Translations under genes and position numbers: made by a program | Shown: positions 1-9,966 of the stretch, piece after piece | Numbering within the stretch: the first letter of the stretch is position 1 | Layout: every line of letters begins with the position of its first letter | The notes under the pieces: model-generated | The model's input: the letters and a program-made list of their open reading frames with translations, nothing else | What the model was told of the DNA's origin: nothing | Databases searched by the model: none | From: Leucobacter weissii | Lineage (GTDB): Bacteria; Actinomycetota; Actinomycetes; Actinomycetales; Microbacteriaceae | Assembly (NCBI RefSeq): GCF_017565745.1 | Contig: NZ_JAGDYM010000011.1 | Coordinates: 124,001 to 188,000 of the forward strand | Length of the DNA: 64,000 nucleotides | Reading direction: 5' to 3'

Positions 1-352
1 CTATTCAGGTTCAGAACTTTCCGCGTGTGCGGAAATCACTGCCAGGCTGTGCATAGTCACTCGGAACCGACCCCGGAGCTCTCCGGAGGGCGATCCGGAT
101 CTCGATTAGGCCGCGGGCAGCGAACGCCCTCCCGCTCGACTTCACCGGCCCCGGCCGGTCGATGATCCGACAGGCTCCGGCCGGTCGGATGCTGCTGCGC
201 GGGTTTTGACAGGTGAACAGAGACCCAGTGCGACGTGCGTCCGCGTGCGCGTGCCAGGGCGCTGATACGCAAGACGTCCAATGCCGGATTCCGGTCCTCG
301 ACTCGCTCGGGGGACGGGACGAGGTACGACGCAACCAGAAAGAGAGAGTCCT
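1..352 (+). promoter_or_regulatory. Leader and promoter region of the S10 ribosomal operon
   Basis: No gene is visible here. A hairpin with 7-base arms TTTCCGC/GCGGAAA (18-35) may be the end of an upstream transcript, although no T-run follows. A second hairpin CCGGAG/CTCCGG lies at 73-86. An 11-base direct repeat CCGGCCGGTCG occurs at 151-161 and 177-187. The best -35 candidate for the operon is TTGACA at 206-211, but no good -10 is seen at the right distance, so the promoter is a guess. The transcript leader would be about 120 bases and ends in a purine-rich ribosome-binding stretch before the rpsJ ATG. Confidence 0.35.
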
Positions 353-661
353 ATGGCGGCGCAGAAGATCCGCATTCGACTGAAGTCGTACGATCACGAG
401 GTCATCGACAACTCCGCACGCAAGATCGTTGACACGGTGACCCGCGCGGGCGCCTCCGTGATCGGCCCCGTGCCGCTCCCGACGGAGAAGAACGTGATCC
501 CCGTGATCCGCTCTCCGCACAAGTACAAGGACAGCCGCGAGCACTTCGAGAAGCGCACGCACAAGCGTCTGATCGACATCGTCGATCCCACGCCCAAGGC
601 CGTCGATTCGCTCATGCGCCTCGACCTGCCGGCAGACGTCAACATCGAGATCAAGCTGTAG
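353..661 (+). CDS. rpsJ: 30S ribosomal protein S10 (uS10)
   Basis: Protein of 102 residues of the small-subunit head; free S10 also pairs with NusB in transcription antitermination. The family-typical start [19 protein letters not shown] fixes the ATG at 353, and the longer upstream reading is not used. The [19 protein letters not shown] block is the conserved S10 core. It is the first gene of the S10 operon, 10 bases before rplC. Confidence 0.98.
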   Translation: MAAQKIRIRLKSYDHEVIDNSARKIVDTVTRAGASVIGPVPLPTEKNVIPVIRSPHKYKDSREHFEKRTHKRLIDIVDPTPKAVDSLMRLDLPADVNIEIKL

Positions 662-671
662 GGGGTCTCCG

Positions 672-1328
672 ATGTCGAAGAACGAACGCAACGTCAAGGG
701 TCTCTTGGGCACCAAGCTCGGCATGACCCAGGTCTGGGACGAGAACGGCAAGGTCGTCCCCGTCACCGTGATCGAGGTGGCCCCCAACGTCGTCACCCAG
801 ATCCGCACCGCCGAGACGGACGGCTACAGCGCCGTCCAGATCGCGGCCGGCTCGATCGACCCCCGCAAGGTGAACCAGCCCACCGCCGGTCACTTCGCGA
901 AGGCGGGCGTCACCCCGCGCCGCCACCTCACCGAGGTCCGCACCGCCGACGCCCAGGGCTATGAGCTGGGCCAGGAGCTCACCGTCGACAGCACCTTCGA
1001 GGCCGGTCAGAAGGTCGACGTCGTGGGCACCTCGAAGGGCAAGGGCTTCGCCGGCACGATGAAGCGCCACAACTTCAAGGGCGTCTCCGCCTCGCACGGC
1101 GCGCACCGCAACCACCGCAAGCCCGGCTCGGTCGGCGGCGCCGCCACGCCCGGTCGCGTGTTCAAGGGCCAGCGCATGGCCGGCCGCATGGGCAACGACC
1201 GCGTGACCGTGCAGAACCTGGTCATCCAGGCCATCGACGCCGAGAAGGGTCTGCTGCTCGTCAAGGGCGCCGTCCCCGGCGGCCGCGGCCGTCTCGTATT
1301 CGTCCGCAACGCTGTGAAGGGGGCGTAG
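672..1328 (+). CDS. rplC: 50S ribosomal protein L3 (uL3)
   Basis: Protein of 218 residues that helps build the large subunit near the peptidyl-transferase centre. The extended loop with [15 protein letters not shown] and the GQRMAGRMG segment (the region methylated on Gln in some bacteria) are present. The start [20 protein letters not shown] matches actinobacterial L3. It is followed at 3 bases by rplD. Confidence 0.98.
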   Translation: MSKNERNVKGLLGTKLGMTQVWDENGKVVPVTVIEVAPNVVTQIRTAETDGYSAVQIAAGSIDPRKVNQPTAGHFAKAGVTPRRHLTEVRTADAQGYELGQELTVDSTFEAGQKVDVVGTSKGKGFAGTMKRHNFKGVSASHGAHRNHRKPGSVGGAATPGRVFKGQRMAGRMGNDRVTVQNLVIQAIDAEKGLLLVKGAVPGGRGRLVFVRNAVKGA

Positions 1329-1331
1329 CCC

Positions 1332-2012
1332 ATGGCAACCGCAACCAAGCCCGAGGTCGGGGCGCTCGACGTCACCGACGCCAAGGGGAAGAAGGTCGGC
1401 AGCGTCGAGCTGCCCGCCGAGCTCTTCGCCGCCGAGACCAATGTGCCGCTCATCCACCAGGTGGTCACGGCGCAGCTCGCCGCCGCCCGCCAGGGCACGC
1501 ACAAGACCAAGACCCGCGGCGAGGTCAGCGGCTCCGGCGTGAAGCCCTTCAAGCAGAAGGGCACGGGCCGAGCCCGTCAGGGATCGATCCGTCAGCCCGA
1601 GCACCGCGGCGGCGGGATCGTCCACGGCCCGGTGCCGCGCGACTACTCGCAGCGCACGCCGAAGAAGATGATCGCCGCGGCTCTGCGCGGACTCCTCTCG
1701 GACCGTGTGCGCGGCGACCGCGTGCACGTGATCGACTCCTTCGGCATCGACGACAAGCCCAGCACGAAGGCCGCCCGCGAGATCCTGAGGAGCCTCGCCC
1801 CGGGCAACCGCGTGCTCGTCGTGCTCGACCGCGAGGACGAGGTCAGCCTCCTCAGCCTGCGCAACCTGCAGAAGGTGCACGTGCTGTTCCAGGACCAGCT
1901 GAACGCCTACGACGTGGTCGTCAGCGACGACCTCGTGTTCACCAAGGACGCCTTCGACGCCTTCGTCGCCGATCGCGCAGCCGCCGACGCCGCGAAGGAG
2001 GGCGCCAAGTGA
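1332..2012 (+). CDS. rplD: 50S ribosomal protein L4 (uL4)
   Basis: Protein of 226 residues lining the exit tunnel. The tunnel loop is clear: [20 protein letters not shown]. In enterobacteria L4 represses its own S10 operon, but the leader here shows no structure I can match to that. The last codons overlap the GTG of rplW by 4 bases (GTGA), which suggests coupled translation. Confidence 0.98.
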   Translation: MATATKPEVGALDVTDAKGKKVGSVELPAELFAAETNVPLIHQVVTAQLAAARQGTHKTKTRGEVSGSGVKPFKQKGTGRARQGSIRQPEHRGGGIVHGPVPRDYSQRTPKKMIAAALRGLLSDRVRGDRVHVIDSFGIDDKPSTKAAREILRSLAPGNRVLVVLDREDEVSLLSLRNLQKVHVLFQDQLNAYDVVVSDDLVFTKDAFDAFVADRAAADAAKEGAK

Positions 2013-2308
2013 GCCTGAACAAGGACGCGCACGACGTCATCATCCGCCCCATCGTCTCCGAGAAGAGCTACACCCGTATCGATACGAACGGGCAGTACAC
2101 CTTCGAGGTGCAGCCCACGGCCAACAAGACCGAGATCAAGCTCGCCATCGAGCAGATCTTCGGCGTGAAGGTCGCCAAGGTCAACACGCTCAACCTCAAG
2201 GGCAAGACGCGCCGCACCCGTGCCGGGATCGGCAAGCGCAAGGACACCAAGCGCGCCATCGTCACCCTGCGCGAGGGCACCATCGACATCTTCACGGCTG
2301 CGCTGTAG
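2009..2308 (+). CDS. rplW: 50S ribosomal protein L23 (uL23)
   Basis: Protein of 99 residues at the tunnel exit, the docking site for trigger factor and SRP. It starts with GTG inside the stop of rplD. The segments [11 protein letters not shown] and [19 protein letters not shown] are diagnostic. Confidence 0.97.
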   Translation: MSLNKDAHDVIIRPIVSEKSYTRIDTNGQYTFEVQPTANKTEIKLAIEQIFGVKVAKVNTLNLKGKTRRTRAGIGKRKDTKRAIVTLREGTIDIFTAAL

Positions 2309-2330
2309 CTCGAAGCGAAGAGGAACCATC

Positions 2331-3167
<837 letters not shown>

Positions 3168-3188
3168 CAGGCGGGTAAGGAGAAGAAG

Positions 3189-3470
3189 ATGCCACGGAGT
3201 CTCAAGAAGGGCCCCTTCGTCGACAACCACCTGCTGAGCAAGGTGGTCGCGCAGAACGAGGCCGGAACCAAGAACGTGATCAAGACCTGGTCGCGCCGTT
3301 CGATGATCATCCCCGCGATGCTGGGGCACACGATCGCGGTGCACGACGGTCGCAAGCACATCCCGGTGTTCGTCACCGAGACGATGGTCGGTCACAAGCT
3401 GGGCGAGTTCGCCCCCACCCGCACCTTCCGCGGGCATGTGAAGGACGACAAGAAGGGCCGCCGCCGCTGA
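3189..3470 (+). CDS. rpsS: 30S ribosomal protein S19 (uS19)
   Basis: Protein of 93 residues of the small-subunit head that contacts S13 and the A-site finger. It starts [11 protein letters not shown] after the initiator and carries the conserved [13 protein letters not shown] block. A strong AAGGAGAAG ribosome-binding site precedes it. Confidence 0.98.
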   Translation: MPRSLKKGPFVDNHLLSKVVAQNEAGTKNVIKTWSRRSMIIPAMLGHTIAVHDGRKHIPVFVTETMVGHKLGEFAPTRTFRGHVKDDKKGRRR

Positions 3471-3496
3471 CGCGGAGGCGTGAAGGAGGAAGAGAA

Positions 3497-3877
3497 ATGG
3501 TGGAGTCGATCGCACGCGTGCGTCACATCCGCGTCACCCCCCAGAAGGCCCGTCGTATCGTCGACCTGATCCGGGGCAAGAACGCCCAGGAGGCGCTGGC
3601 CATCCTGAAGTTCGCCCCGCAGTCCGCGTCGGAGCCGGTCTACAAGCTGGTCGCGTCCGCCATCGCGAACGCCCGGGTCAAGGCCGACAACGAGAACCTG
3701 CGCCTCAACGAGGACGAGCTCGTGATCGCTCGCGCGTTCGTCGACGAGGGCGCCACGCTCAAGCGGTTCCGCCCCCGGGCGCAGGGCCGGGCGTTCCGCA
3801 TCAACAAGCGCACGAGCCACATCACGATCGTCCTGCAGACCGCGGACGAGCTCGCGGCTGCGAAGAAGGGAGCCTAG
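3497..3877 (+). CDS. rplV: 50S ribosomal protein L22 (uL22)
   Basis: Protein of 126 residues with a long beta-hairpin reaching into the exit tunnel near the macrolide site. [14 protein letters not shown] text ([19 protein letters not shown]) marks the N-terminus, and [18 protein letters not shown] is the hairpin. The stop codon is TAG in a CTAG, 2 bases before rpsC. Confidence 0.97.
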   Translation: MVESIARVRHIRVTPQKARRIVDLIRGKNAQEALAILKFAPQSASEPVYKLVASAIANARVKADNENLRLNEDELVIARAFVDEGATLKRFRPRAQGRAFRINKRTSHITIVLQTADELAAAKKGA

Positions 3878-3879
3878 GT

Positions 3880-4638
3880 ATGGGCCAGAAGATTCATCCC
3901 TACGGTTTCCGCCTCGGGATCACCACGGACCACGTCTCGCGCTGGTTCTCCGATTCGACGAAGCCCGGTCAGCGCTACGCCGACTACCTCGCCGAGGACA
4001 TCCGGATCCGCGAGCACCTCACCGAGTCCCTCGACCGCGCCGGAGTGAGCCGCATCGAGATCGAGCGCACCCGTGATCGCGTGCGGGTGGACATCCACTC
4101 GGCGCGACCCGGCATCGTGATCGGTCGCCGCGGAGCCGAGGCCGAGCGCATCCGCGCCGATCTCGAGAAGCTCACCGGCAAGCAGATCCAGCTCAACATC
4201 CTCGAGGTGAAGAACCCCGAGGCCGACGCGCAGCTCGTGGCTCAGGGCATCGCCGAGCAGCTCGCCGCGCGCGTGGCCTTCCGCCGCGCGATGCGCAAGG
4301 GCCTGCAGGGCGCCCAGCGCGCCGGCGCCAAGGGCGTCCGGATCCAGGTGTCCGGCCGCCTCGGCGGCGCCGAGATGAGCCGCTCGGAGTTCTACCGCGA
4401 GGGTCGTGTGCCGCTGCACACGCTGCGCGCGAACATCGACTACGGCTTCTACGAGGCCAAGACCACCTTCGGCCGGATCGGCGTGAAGGTCTGGATCTAC
4501 AAGGGCGATCTCACCAACAAGGAACTCGCACGCGAGCAGGCGGCCCAGAAGCCGTCGCGCGATCGCGGCGACCGCCGCCGGGGCCCCCGTGGCGCCCAGG
4601 CCGAGGCTGCGCCCGCCGCAGCAGGAGCGGAGAAGTAA
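3880..4638 (+). CDS. rpsC: 30S ribosomal protein S3 (uS3)
   Basis: Protein of 252 residues at the mRNA entry site. An N-terminal KH domain ([14 protein letters not shown], about residues 85-100) is followed by the S3 C-terminal domain with [11 protein letters not shown]. The tail from about residue 215 is a basic and alanine-rich extension typical of actinobacteria and probably disordered. Confidence 0.98.
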   Translation: MGQKIHPYGFRLGITTDHVSRWFSDSTKPGQRYADYLAEDIRIREHLTESLDRAGVSRIEIERTRDRVRVDIHSARPGIVIGRRGAEAERIRADLEKLTGKQIQLNILEVKNPEADAQLVAQGIAEQLAARVAFRRAMRKGLQGAQRAGAKGVRIQVSGRLGGAEMSRSEFYREGRVPLHTLRANIDYGFYEAKTTFGRIGVKVWIYKGDLTNKELAREQAAQKPSRDRGDRRRGPRGAQAEAAPAAAGAEK

Positions 4639-4641
4639 GTC

Positions 4642-5061
4642 ATGCTGATTCCCCGTCGAGTCAAGCACCGCAAGCAGCACCACCCCGGCCGCAGCGGCCA
4701 GGCGAAGGGCGGCACCAAGGTCACCTTCGGTGACTTCGGCATCCAGGCCCTCACCCCCGCCTACGTGACGAACCGTCAGATCGAGTCCGCTCGTATCGCG
4801 ATGACCCGTCACATCAAGCGCGGAGGAAAGGTGTGGATCAACATCTACCCCGACCGTCCCCTCACGAAGAAGCCCGCCGAGACCCGCATGGGCTCGGGCA
4901 AGGGGTCCCCCGAGTGGTGGGTGGCGAACGTCAAGCCGGGTCGCGTGATGTTCGAGGTCGCCGGCGTGGACGAGGAGCTCGCGCGCGAGGCCCTCACCCG
5001 CGCCATCCACAAACTGCCGCTGAAGGCCCGTATTGTCAAGCGTGAGGAGGGCGACGCGTAA
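4642..5061 (+). CDS. rplP: 50S ribosomal protein L16 (uL16)
   Basis: Protein of 139 residues that helps position tRNA in the A and P sites. It begins [17 protein letters not shown], and the [17 protein letters not shown] block is diagnostic. The stop TAA shares its last base with the ATG of rpmC. Confidence 0.98.
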   Translation: MLIPRRVKHRKQHHPGRSGQAKGGTKVTFGDFGIQALTPAYVTNRQIESARIAMTRHIKRGGKVWINIYPDRPLTKKPAETRMGSGKGSPEWWVANVKPGRVMFEVAGVDEELAREALTRAIHKLPLKARIVKREEGDA

Positions 5062-5369
5062 TGGTGATCGGAAGCAAGGATCTGGCCATCACTGAACTCG
5101 ATGCGTTCGAGAACGAGCGACTGGCCGAGGAGCTCAAGAAGGCCAAGGCCGAGTTGTTCAACCTGCGGTTCCAGGCGGCCACCGGCCAGCTGGAGAGCCA
5201 CGGGCGCGTGCGCCAGGTGAAGCGCGACATCGCGCGGATCTACACGGTGCTGCGCGAGCGCGAGCTCGGCATCCGGGCGACCCCGGCCGCCGCGCCGGCC
5301 GCCCCCGCCAAGAAGAGCAAGAAGAAGACCGAGTCGGCTGACGCCGCAGGCGAGACGAAGGAGGACTGA
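5061..5369 (+). CDS. rpmC: 50S ribosomal protein L29 (uL29), with extended tail
   Basis: Protein of 102 residues at the tunnel exit. The L29 helical hairpin ([20 protein letters not shown] ... [13 protein letters not shown]) covers about residues 12-70. It is longer than the usual 60-75 residues because of a low-complexity tail rich in Ala, Pro, Lys and Glu, as in other actinobacteria. It overlaps rplP by one base. Confidence 0.96.
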   Translation: MVIGSKDLAITELDAFENERLAEELKKAKAELFNLRFQAATGQLESHGRVRQVKRDIARIYTVLRERELGIRATPAAAPAAPAKKSKKKTESADAAGETKED

Positions 5370-5371
5370 CC

Positions 5372-5650
5372 ATGGCTGAGACCCAGGTCGAGACCGAGCA
5401 GCGCGGTTACCGCAAGGCGCGCCGCGGCTACGTCGTCAGCGACAAGATGGACAAGACCATCGTCGTCGAGGTCGAGGACCGCGTGAAGCACCCCCTCTAC
5501 GGCAAGGTGCTCCGCCGCTCGTCGAAGGTGAAGGCCCACGACGAGCAGAACACGGCCGGCACCGGCGATCTCGTCCTCATCCACGAGACCCGTCCCCTCA
5601 GCGCCACCAAGCGCTGGCGCCTGGTCGAGATCCTCGAGAAGGCGAAGTAG
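5372..5650 (+). CDS. rpsQ: 30S ribosomal protein S17 (uS17)
   Basis: Protein of 92 residues, an OB-fold primary rRNA binder. The family text [20 protein letters not shown] and [16 protein letters not shown] is present. The first 15 residues are a variable extension. It ends the S10 part; a 29-base gap with a new ribosome-binding site precedes rplN. Confidence 0.97.
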   Translation: MAETQVETEQRGYRKARRGYVVSDKMDKTIVVEVEDRVKHPLYGKVLRRSSKVKAHDEQNTAGTGDLVLIHETRPLSATKRWRLVEILEKAK

Positions 5651-5679
5651 GCCTCAGCCTACGGAAGAAGGAGTAGCAA

Positions 5680-6048
5680 GTGATTCAGCAGGAATCGCGA
5701 CTCAAGGTGGCCGACAACAGCGGCGCCAAGGAGTTGCTCACGATTCGCGTGCTCGGGGGCTCGAGGCGTCGCTACGCGGGGCTCGGCGACACCATCGTCG
5801 CGACCGTCAAGGACGCGATCCCGGGCGGCAACGTCAAGAAGGGCGACATCGTCAAGGCGGTCGTCGTCCGCACCCGCAAGGCGAGCCGTCGCGCAGACGG
5901 TTCCTACATCAGTTTCGATGAGAACGCCGCCGTCATCCTGAAGGCGGACGGGGAGCCCCGCGGCACCCGTATCTTCGGCCCGGTCGGCCGCGAGCTCCGC
6001 GACAAGCGGTTCATGAAGATCGTCTCGCTCGCACCGGAGGTGATCTAG
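5680..6048 (+). CDS. rplN: 50S ribosomal protein L14 (uL14)
   Basis: Protein of 122 residues at the subunit interface, also the docking point of the silencing factor RsfS. It starts with GTG (read as [18 protein letters not shown]) behind GAAGAAGGAG. First gene of the spc part of the cluster. Confidence 0.98.
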   Translation: MIQQESRLKVADNSGAKELLTIRVLGGSRRRYAGLGDTIVATVKDAIPGGNVKKGDIVKAVVVRTRKASRRADGSYISFDENAAVILKADGEPRGTRIFGPVGRELRDKRFMKIVSLAPEVI

Positions 6049-6052
6049 TCCC

Positions 6053-6415
6053 ATGGGCGCCAAGATCAAGAAGGGTGACCTCGTCGAGGTCATCTCCGGC
6101 CCCTCGCAGGAGCGGGGCGGCTACAAGGGCAAGCAGGGCCACGTCATCGACGTGCTCGCCGAGAGCGACCGCGTCGTGGTCGAGGGCGTGAACTACGTCA
6201 CGAAGCACGTCCGACAGGGCCAGTCCTCGCGGGGCACCAAGGAGGGCGGGATCGAGACGCACGAGGCGCCGATCCACGTCTCCAACGTGGCCGTGGTCGA
6301 CCCCGAGACCGGCAAGCCGACGAGAGTCGGGTTCCGCGTCGAAGAGGTCGAGCGGGACGGCAAGAAGAAGACCGTTCGCGTGCGCTACGCGAAGAAGTCC
6401 GGGAAGGATCTCTGA
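6053..6415 (+). CDS. rplX: 50S ribosomal protein L24 (uL24)
   Basis: Protein of 120 residues, an assembly initiator with an N-terminal KOW motif ([21 protein letters not shown] region). Length and the [11 protein letters not shown] segment fit the family. The last base of its stop overlaps the rplE start. Confidence 0.97.
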   Translation: MGAKIKKGDLVEVISGPSQERGGYKGKQGHVIDVLAESDRVVVEGVNYVTKHVRQGQSSRGTKEGGIETHEAPIHVSNVAVVDPETGKPTRVGFRVEEVERDGKKKTVRVRYAKKSGKDL

Positions 6416-7002
6416 TGGCTGAAGCAGCAGTCAAGGAAGAGGCGGCGACGCAGAAGCAGCTGCCGCGTCTCAAGCAGAAGTACCGCGAGGAGATCCTGCC
6501 GGCGCTCCGCGAGGAGTTCGGCTTCCAGAACGTCCACCAGGTTCCCGGCCTCGTCAAGGTGGTCGTGAACACGGGCGTCGGCGACGCCGCCCGTGACAGC
6601 AAGGTGATCGAGGGCGCGATCAACGACCTCACCCTCATCACCGGCCAGAAGCCGATGGTGACGAAGGCCCGCAAGTCCATCGCGCAGTTCAAACTGCGCG
6701 AGGGGCAGGCGATCGGGGCGCACGTCACGCTGCGCGGCGACCGCGCCTGGGAGTTCCTGGACCGCCTGATCTCGCTCGCGCTGCCCCGCATCCGCGACTT
6801 CCGCGGCCTCTCCCCGAAGCAGTTCGACGGCAACGGCAACTACACCTTCGGCCTCACGGAGCAGAGCGTGTTCCACGAGATCGATCAGGATAAGATCGAC
6901 CGGGTGCGCGGCTTCGACATCACCGTCGTCACCACCGCGAAGACCGACGACGAGGGCCGCGCGCTGCTCCGGCAGCTCGGCTTCCCGTTCAAGGCAGAGT
7001 AA
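6415..7002 (+). CDS. rplE: 50S ribosomal protein L5 (uL5)
   Basis: Protein of 195 residues of the central protuberance that binds 5S rRNA and P-site t[23 protein letters not shown] and [14 protein letters not shown] are diagnostic. The first 20 residues are an Ala/Glu-rich extension. In most relatives rpsN follows; here it does not. Confidence 0.98.
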   Translation: MAEAAVKEEAATQKQLPRLKQKYREEILPALREEFGFQNVHQVPGLVKVVVNTGVGDAARDSKVIEGAINDLTLITGQKPMVTKARKSIAQFKLREGQAIGAHVTLRGDRAWEFLDRLISLALPRIRDFRGLSPKQFDGNGNYTFGLTEQSVFHEIDQDKIDRVRGFDITVVTTAKTDDEGRALLRQLGFPFKAE

Positions 7003-7095
7003 TCACCAACCCCAGCGGGCCGCACGGCCCGCGCATCACCCAGGTCGCCGGTCGTGCACCGGCCAGGCGATACCAGGCGAGAAAGTAGAGTCACT
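7003..7095 (+). other. Intergenic gap with two hairpins where rpsN is expected
   Basis: No gene for S14 is present between rplE and rpsH. Two compact hairpins fill the gap: GCGGGCCG-CA-CGGCCCGC at 7015-7032 and GCCGGT-CGTGC-ACCGGC at 7047-7063. Neither is followed by a T-run, so they look more like mRNA processing or protein-binding structures than terminators. Function is unknown. Confidence 0.5.
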
Positions 7096-7494
7096 ATGAC
7101 GATGACCGATCCGGTCGCAGACCTGTTGACCAGGTTGCGGAACGCGAACTCCGCGCATCACGACGACGTTTCGATCCCCGGCTCCAAGCTGAAGGAACGG
7201 ATCGCCGAGATCCTCAAGCGCGAGGGCTACATCACCGATTGGAAGGTCGAGGACGCCCGCGTGGGCACCACCCTGACCCTGTCGCTGAAGTACGGCCCGA
7301 ACCGCGAGCGCTCCATCGAAGGCATCAAGCGGGTCTCGAAGCCCGGCCTTCGCGTGTACGCGCGCTCCACCGAGATCCCGAGCGTGCTCGGCGGGCTCGG
7401 AATCGCCATCCTGTCCACCTCCTCGGGTCTTCTCACCGACCGCGAGGCCGAGCAGAAGGGCGTGGGCGGCGAAGTGCTCGCCTACGTGTGGTAG
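7096..7494 (+). CDS. rpsH: 30S ribosomal protein S8 (uS8)
   Basis: Protein of 132 residues, a primary binder of central-domain 16S rRNA; in E. coli it is the spc operon autoregulator. The ATG at 7096 gives [18 protein letters not shown]; an in-frame start 42 bases upstream is less likely. The C-terminal [20 protein letters not shown] block is conserved. Confidence 0.98.
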   Translation: MTMTDPVADLLTRLRNANSAHHDDVSIPGSKLKERIAEILKREGYITDWKVEDARVGTTLTLSLKYGPNRERSIEGIKRVSKPGLRVYARSTEIPSVLGGLGIAILSTSSGLLTDREAEQKGVGGEVLAYVW

Positions 7495-7500
7495 CCAGTC

Positions 7501-8037
7501 ATGTCACGTATCGGTAAACTCCCCATCACCGTTCCCGGTGGTGTCGACGTCAAGATCGACGGCCAGCAGGTCTCGGTCAAGGGCCCGAAGGGCGAGCTGA
7601 CGCTCGTCGTCGCCGAGCCCATCCGCGTCGCTCTCGAGGAGGGACAGGTGCAGGTCACCCGTCCCGACGACGAGCGCGACTCCCGGGCGCTGCACGGCCT
7701 CACGCGCACGCTCATCAACAACAACATCATCGGCGTGACCCAGGGGTACTCCAAGGACCTCGAGGTCGTCGGCACCGGATACCGCGTGCAGCAGAAGGGC
7801 AACGGCCTCGAGCTCGCGCTCGGCTTCTCGCATCCGGTGCAGTTCCAGGCGCCGGAAGGCATCACGCTCGCGGTCGAGGGCGCCAACAAGATCACCGTCA
7901 GCGGCATCTCCAAGCAGGCCGTCGGCGAGGCGGCCGCCAACATCCGCAAGCTGAAGAAGCCCGAACCCTACAAGGGCAAGGGCATCCGTTACGCGGGCGA
8001 GGTCGTTCGTCGCAAGGCTGGAAAGGCTGGTAAGTAA
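7501..8037 (+). CDS. rplF: 50S ribosomal protein L6 (uL6)
   Basis: Protein of 178 residues with two repeated domains near the factor-binding site. It starts [17 protein letters not shown] and ends with the conserved [21 protein letters not shown] region. It is 2 bases ahead of rplR. Confidence 0.98.
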   Translation: MSRIGKLPITVPGGVDVKIDGQQVSVKGPKGELTLVVAEPIRVALEEGQVQVTRPDDERDSRALHGLTRTLINNNIIGVTQGYSKDLEVVGTGYRVQQKGNGLELALGFSHPVQFQAPEGITLAVEGANKITVSGISKQAVGEAAANIRKLKKPEPYKGKGIRYAGEVVRRKAGKAGK

Positions 8038-8039
8038 CC

Positions 8040-8414
8040 ATGGCCGCACAAGTTTCCCGTGCAAAGGGGCGCTCGGCTGCGCGCATCCGTCGCCACGCCC
8101 GCCTGCGCAAGAAGATCGTCGGCACCGAGGTGCGTCCGCGCCTCGTCGTGACCCGCTCCGCCCGTCACGTGTTCGTCCAGGTCATCGACGATGCGAAGGG
8201 CTACACCCTGGCATCGGCCTCGACCATGGAGCCCGACCTGCGCGTGTTCGACGGCGACAAGACCGCGAAGGCCCGCCGAGTCGGCGAGCTGGTCGCGGCG
8301 CGCGCCAAGGACGCGGGCATCGAGGCCGTGGTCTTCGACCGCGGCGGCAGCAAGTACGCCGGCCGTGTCGCCGCCATCGCGGATGGCGCCCGCGAAGGGG
8401 GGCTGACCCTGTGA
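8040..8414 (+). CDS. rplR: 50S ribosomal protein L18 (uL18)
   Basis: Protein of 124 residues that brings 5S rRNA into the central protuberance. The basic N-terminus ([15 protein letters not shown]) and the [20 protein letters not shown] block are diagnostic. It overlaps rpsE by 4 bases. Confidence 0.98.
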   Translation: MAAQVSRAKGRSAARIRRHARLRKKIVGTEVRPRLVVTRSARHVFVQVIDDAKGYTLASASTMEPDLRVFDGDKTAKARRVGELVAARAKDAGIEAVVFDRGGSKYAGRVAAIADGAREGGLTL

Positions 8415-9151
8415 GCACCGAGAATTCTGTGAATGACGAGACGAAGGGGCAGGACGTGACTGCTGCTCAGGCCGAGACCCAGGCCGCCGAGGCGCCCGCC
8501 CAGGGGGCCGGCCAGGCCTCCGATCACCGCGGCGAGCCGCGCGAGGCCCGGCGGGGGAGCCGCGACCGCGGAACCCGTGGTGAGCGCGGCGGACGCGATC
8601 GCAACGAGAGCCAGTTCCTCGAGCGCGTGGTGACCATCAACCGCGTGTCGAAGGTCGTCAAGGGCGGCCGCCGCTTCAGCTTCACCGCGCTGGTCGTGGT
8701 GGGCGACGGCAACGGCACCGTCGGAGTCGGCTACGGTAAGGCCAAGGAGGTGCCCCTCGCGATCTCGAAGGGCGTCGAGGAGGCGAAGAAGAACTTCTTC
8801 CGCGTGCCTCGCGTGGGCAGCACCATCCCGCACCCGGTGCAGGGCGAGGCCGCAGCCGGTGTGGTCCTGCTGCGCCCCGCCGCAGCGGGAACCGGCGTGA
8901 TCGCAGGAGGCCCGGTTCGCGCCGTGCTCGAGTGCGCCGGCATCCACGACGTGCTGAGCAAGTCGCTCGGATCGTCGAACACCCTGAACATCGTGCACGC
9001 GACCGTCGAGGCGCTGCAGCAGCTCGAGGAGCCCCGCTCCGTCGCTGCTCGGCGCGGACTCGACTTCGACCGCGTCGCTCCGGCCCGCATCGTGCGCGCC
9101 GAGGCGAAGGCCGCGGCCGACGCGGCGGCCAAGGCAAAGGCGGGAGCGTAA
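8411..9151 (+). CDS. rpsE: 30S ribosomal protein S5 (uS5) with long N-terminal extension
   Basis: Protein of 246 residues involved in decoding accuracy and mRNA unwinding. The double-stranded RNA-binding-like S5 N domain begins near residue 70 ([20 protein letters not shown]). The preceding residues are a disordered acidic then Arg/Gly-rich extension. The C domain ([20 protein letters not shown]) is intact. GTG start inside the end of rplR. Confidence 0.97.
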   Translation: MSTENSVNDETKGQDVTAAQAETQAAEAPAQGAGQASDHRGEPREARRGSRDRGTRGERGGRDRNESQFLERVVTINRVSKVVKGGRRFSFTALVVVGDGNGTVGVGYGKAKEVPLAISKGVEEAKKNFFRVPRVGSTIPHPVQGEAAAGVVLLRPAAAGTGVIAGGPVRAVLECAGIHDVLSKSLGSSNTLNIVHATVEALQQLEEPRSVAARRGLDFDRVAPARIVRAEAKAAADAAAKAKAGA

Positions 9152-9345
9152 TGGCCAAGAAGAAGAGCCTGCAGATTACGCAGACGAAGTCGGTTATCAG
9201 CGAGAAGCAGAACCAGCGCGACACCCTGCGCAGCCTGGGCCTCCGCAAGATCGGTCAGACGGTCGTGCGGGAGGACAGCCCGGCGAATCGCGGGTACGTG
9301 CGCGCGGTGGCTCACCTGGTGAGGGTTGAGGAGATCGAGGCATGA
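9151..9345 (+). CDS. rpmD: 50S ribosomal protein L30 (uL30)
   Basis: Protein of 64 residues. The family signature [20 protein letters not shown] is split over its first half, and [10 protein letters not shown] follows. The ATG at 9151 shares a base with the rpsE stop; its own end overlaps rplO by 4 bases. Confidence 0.97.
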   Translation: MAKKKSLQITQTKSVISEKQNQRDTLRSLGLRKIGQTVVREDSPANRGYVRAVAHLVRVEEIEA

Positions 9346-9806
9346 GCGAGAAGAAGCAGGAAGAGCGCGAGCAGGTGCTGAAGGCCCACCATCTGCGCCC
9401 CGCCCCGGGAGCGAAGAAGGCCAAGACCCGGGTGGGCCGCGGCGAGGCCTCCAAGGGCAAGACCGCGGGTCGCGGTACCAAGGGCACCAAGGCCAGGTAC
9501 CAGGTGCGGGCCGGCTTCGAGGGCGGGCAGATGCCGTTGCACATGCGCACCCCGAAGCTGCGCGGGTTCAAGAACCCGTTCCGCACCGAGTACCAGGTGG
9601 TCAACGTGGCCAAGCTGGCCGAGCTGTACCCCTCCGGCGGGGAGGTCACGGTCGACGATCTGGTCGCCAAGGGCGCCGTCCGGGCCAACCGGCCCGTCAA
9701 GGTGCTCGGCGACGGCGATCTGAGCGTCAAGCTCGTCGTGAACGTCGACAAGGTCTCGGGCTCGGCCGAGCAGAAGATCGTCGCCGCGGGCGGCGAGATC
9801 AAGTAA
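9342..9806 (+). CDS. rplO: 50S ribosomal protein L15 (uL15)
   Basis: Protein of 154 residues, a late assembly protein of the large subunit. The glycine-rich [20 protein letters not shown] and [17 protein letters not shown] segments are diagnostic. Last gene before the terminator-like gap upstream of secY. Confidence 0.97.
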   Translation: MSEKKQEEREQVLKAHHLRPAPGAKKAKTRVGRGEASKGKTAGRGTKGTKARYQVRAGFEGGQMPLHMRTPKLRGFKNPFRTEYQVVNVAKLAELYPSGGEVTVDDLVAKGAVRANRPVKVLGDGDLSVKLVVNVDKVSGSAEQKIVAAGGEIK

Positions 9807-9847
9807 TCGCACCGGTCGAGGCGCATCCGTGACGGCGGGTTCGAGGG

Positions 9848-9880
9848 GGCCGGGAGGATTCGCAGCGGATCTTCCCGGCC
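9848..9880 (+). terminator. Hairpin after rplO, probable (partial) terminator
   Basis: GGCCGGGA (9848-9855) pairs with TCCCGGCC (9873-9880) around a loop that can pair further. The tail TCGTTCATCT is only moderately U-rich. It would separate the ribosomal genes from secY-adk-map, at least partly. Confidence 0.55.
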
Positions 9881-9909
9881 TCGTTCATCTCAGCGTCGTC
9901 GTGGGAGTG

Positions 9910-9939
9910 TAGGCTGGTGCATTGGCCGCGCAAGCGGCC
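9910..9939 (+). promoter_or_regulatory. Candidate secY promoter and leader hairpin
   Basis: TAGGCT at 9910-9915 resembles an actinobacterial -10; no convincing -35 is seen. Just downstream GGCCGC-GCAA-GCGGCC (9924-9939) forms a hairpin with a GNRA-type tetraloop in the would-be leader, followed by an AGGAGG ribosome-binding site. Confidence 0.35.
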
Positions 9940-9966
9940 CCATAGACGGTTATCAGGAGGCACGAT

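Noticed and set aside
1-352. End of tuf or another gene upstream of rpsJ
   Set aside because: No frame in this segment reads like the C-terminus of EF-Tu or any known protein.
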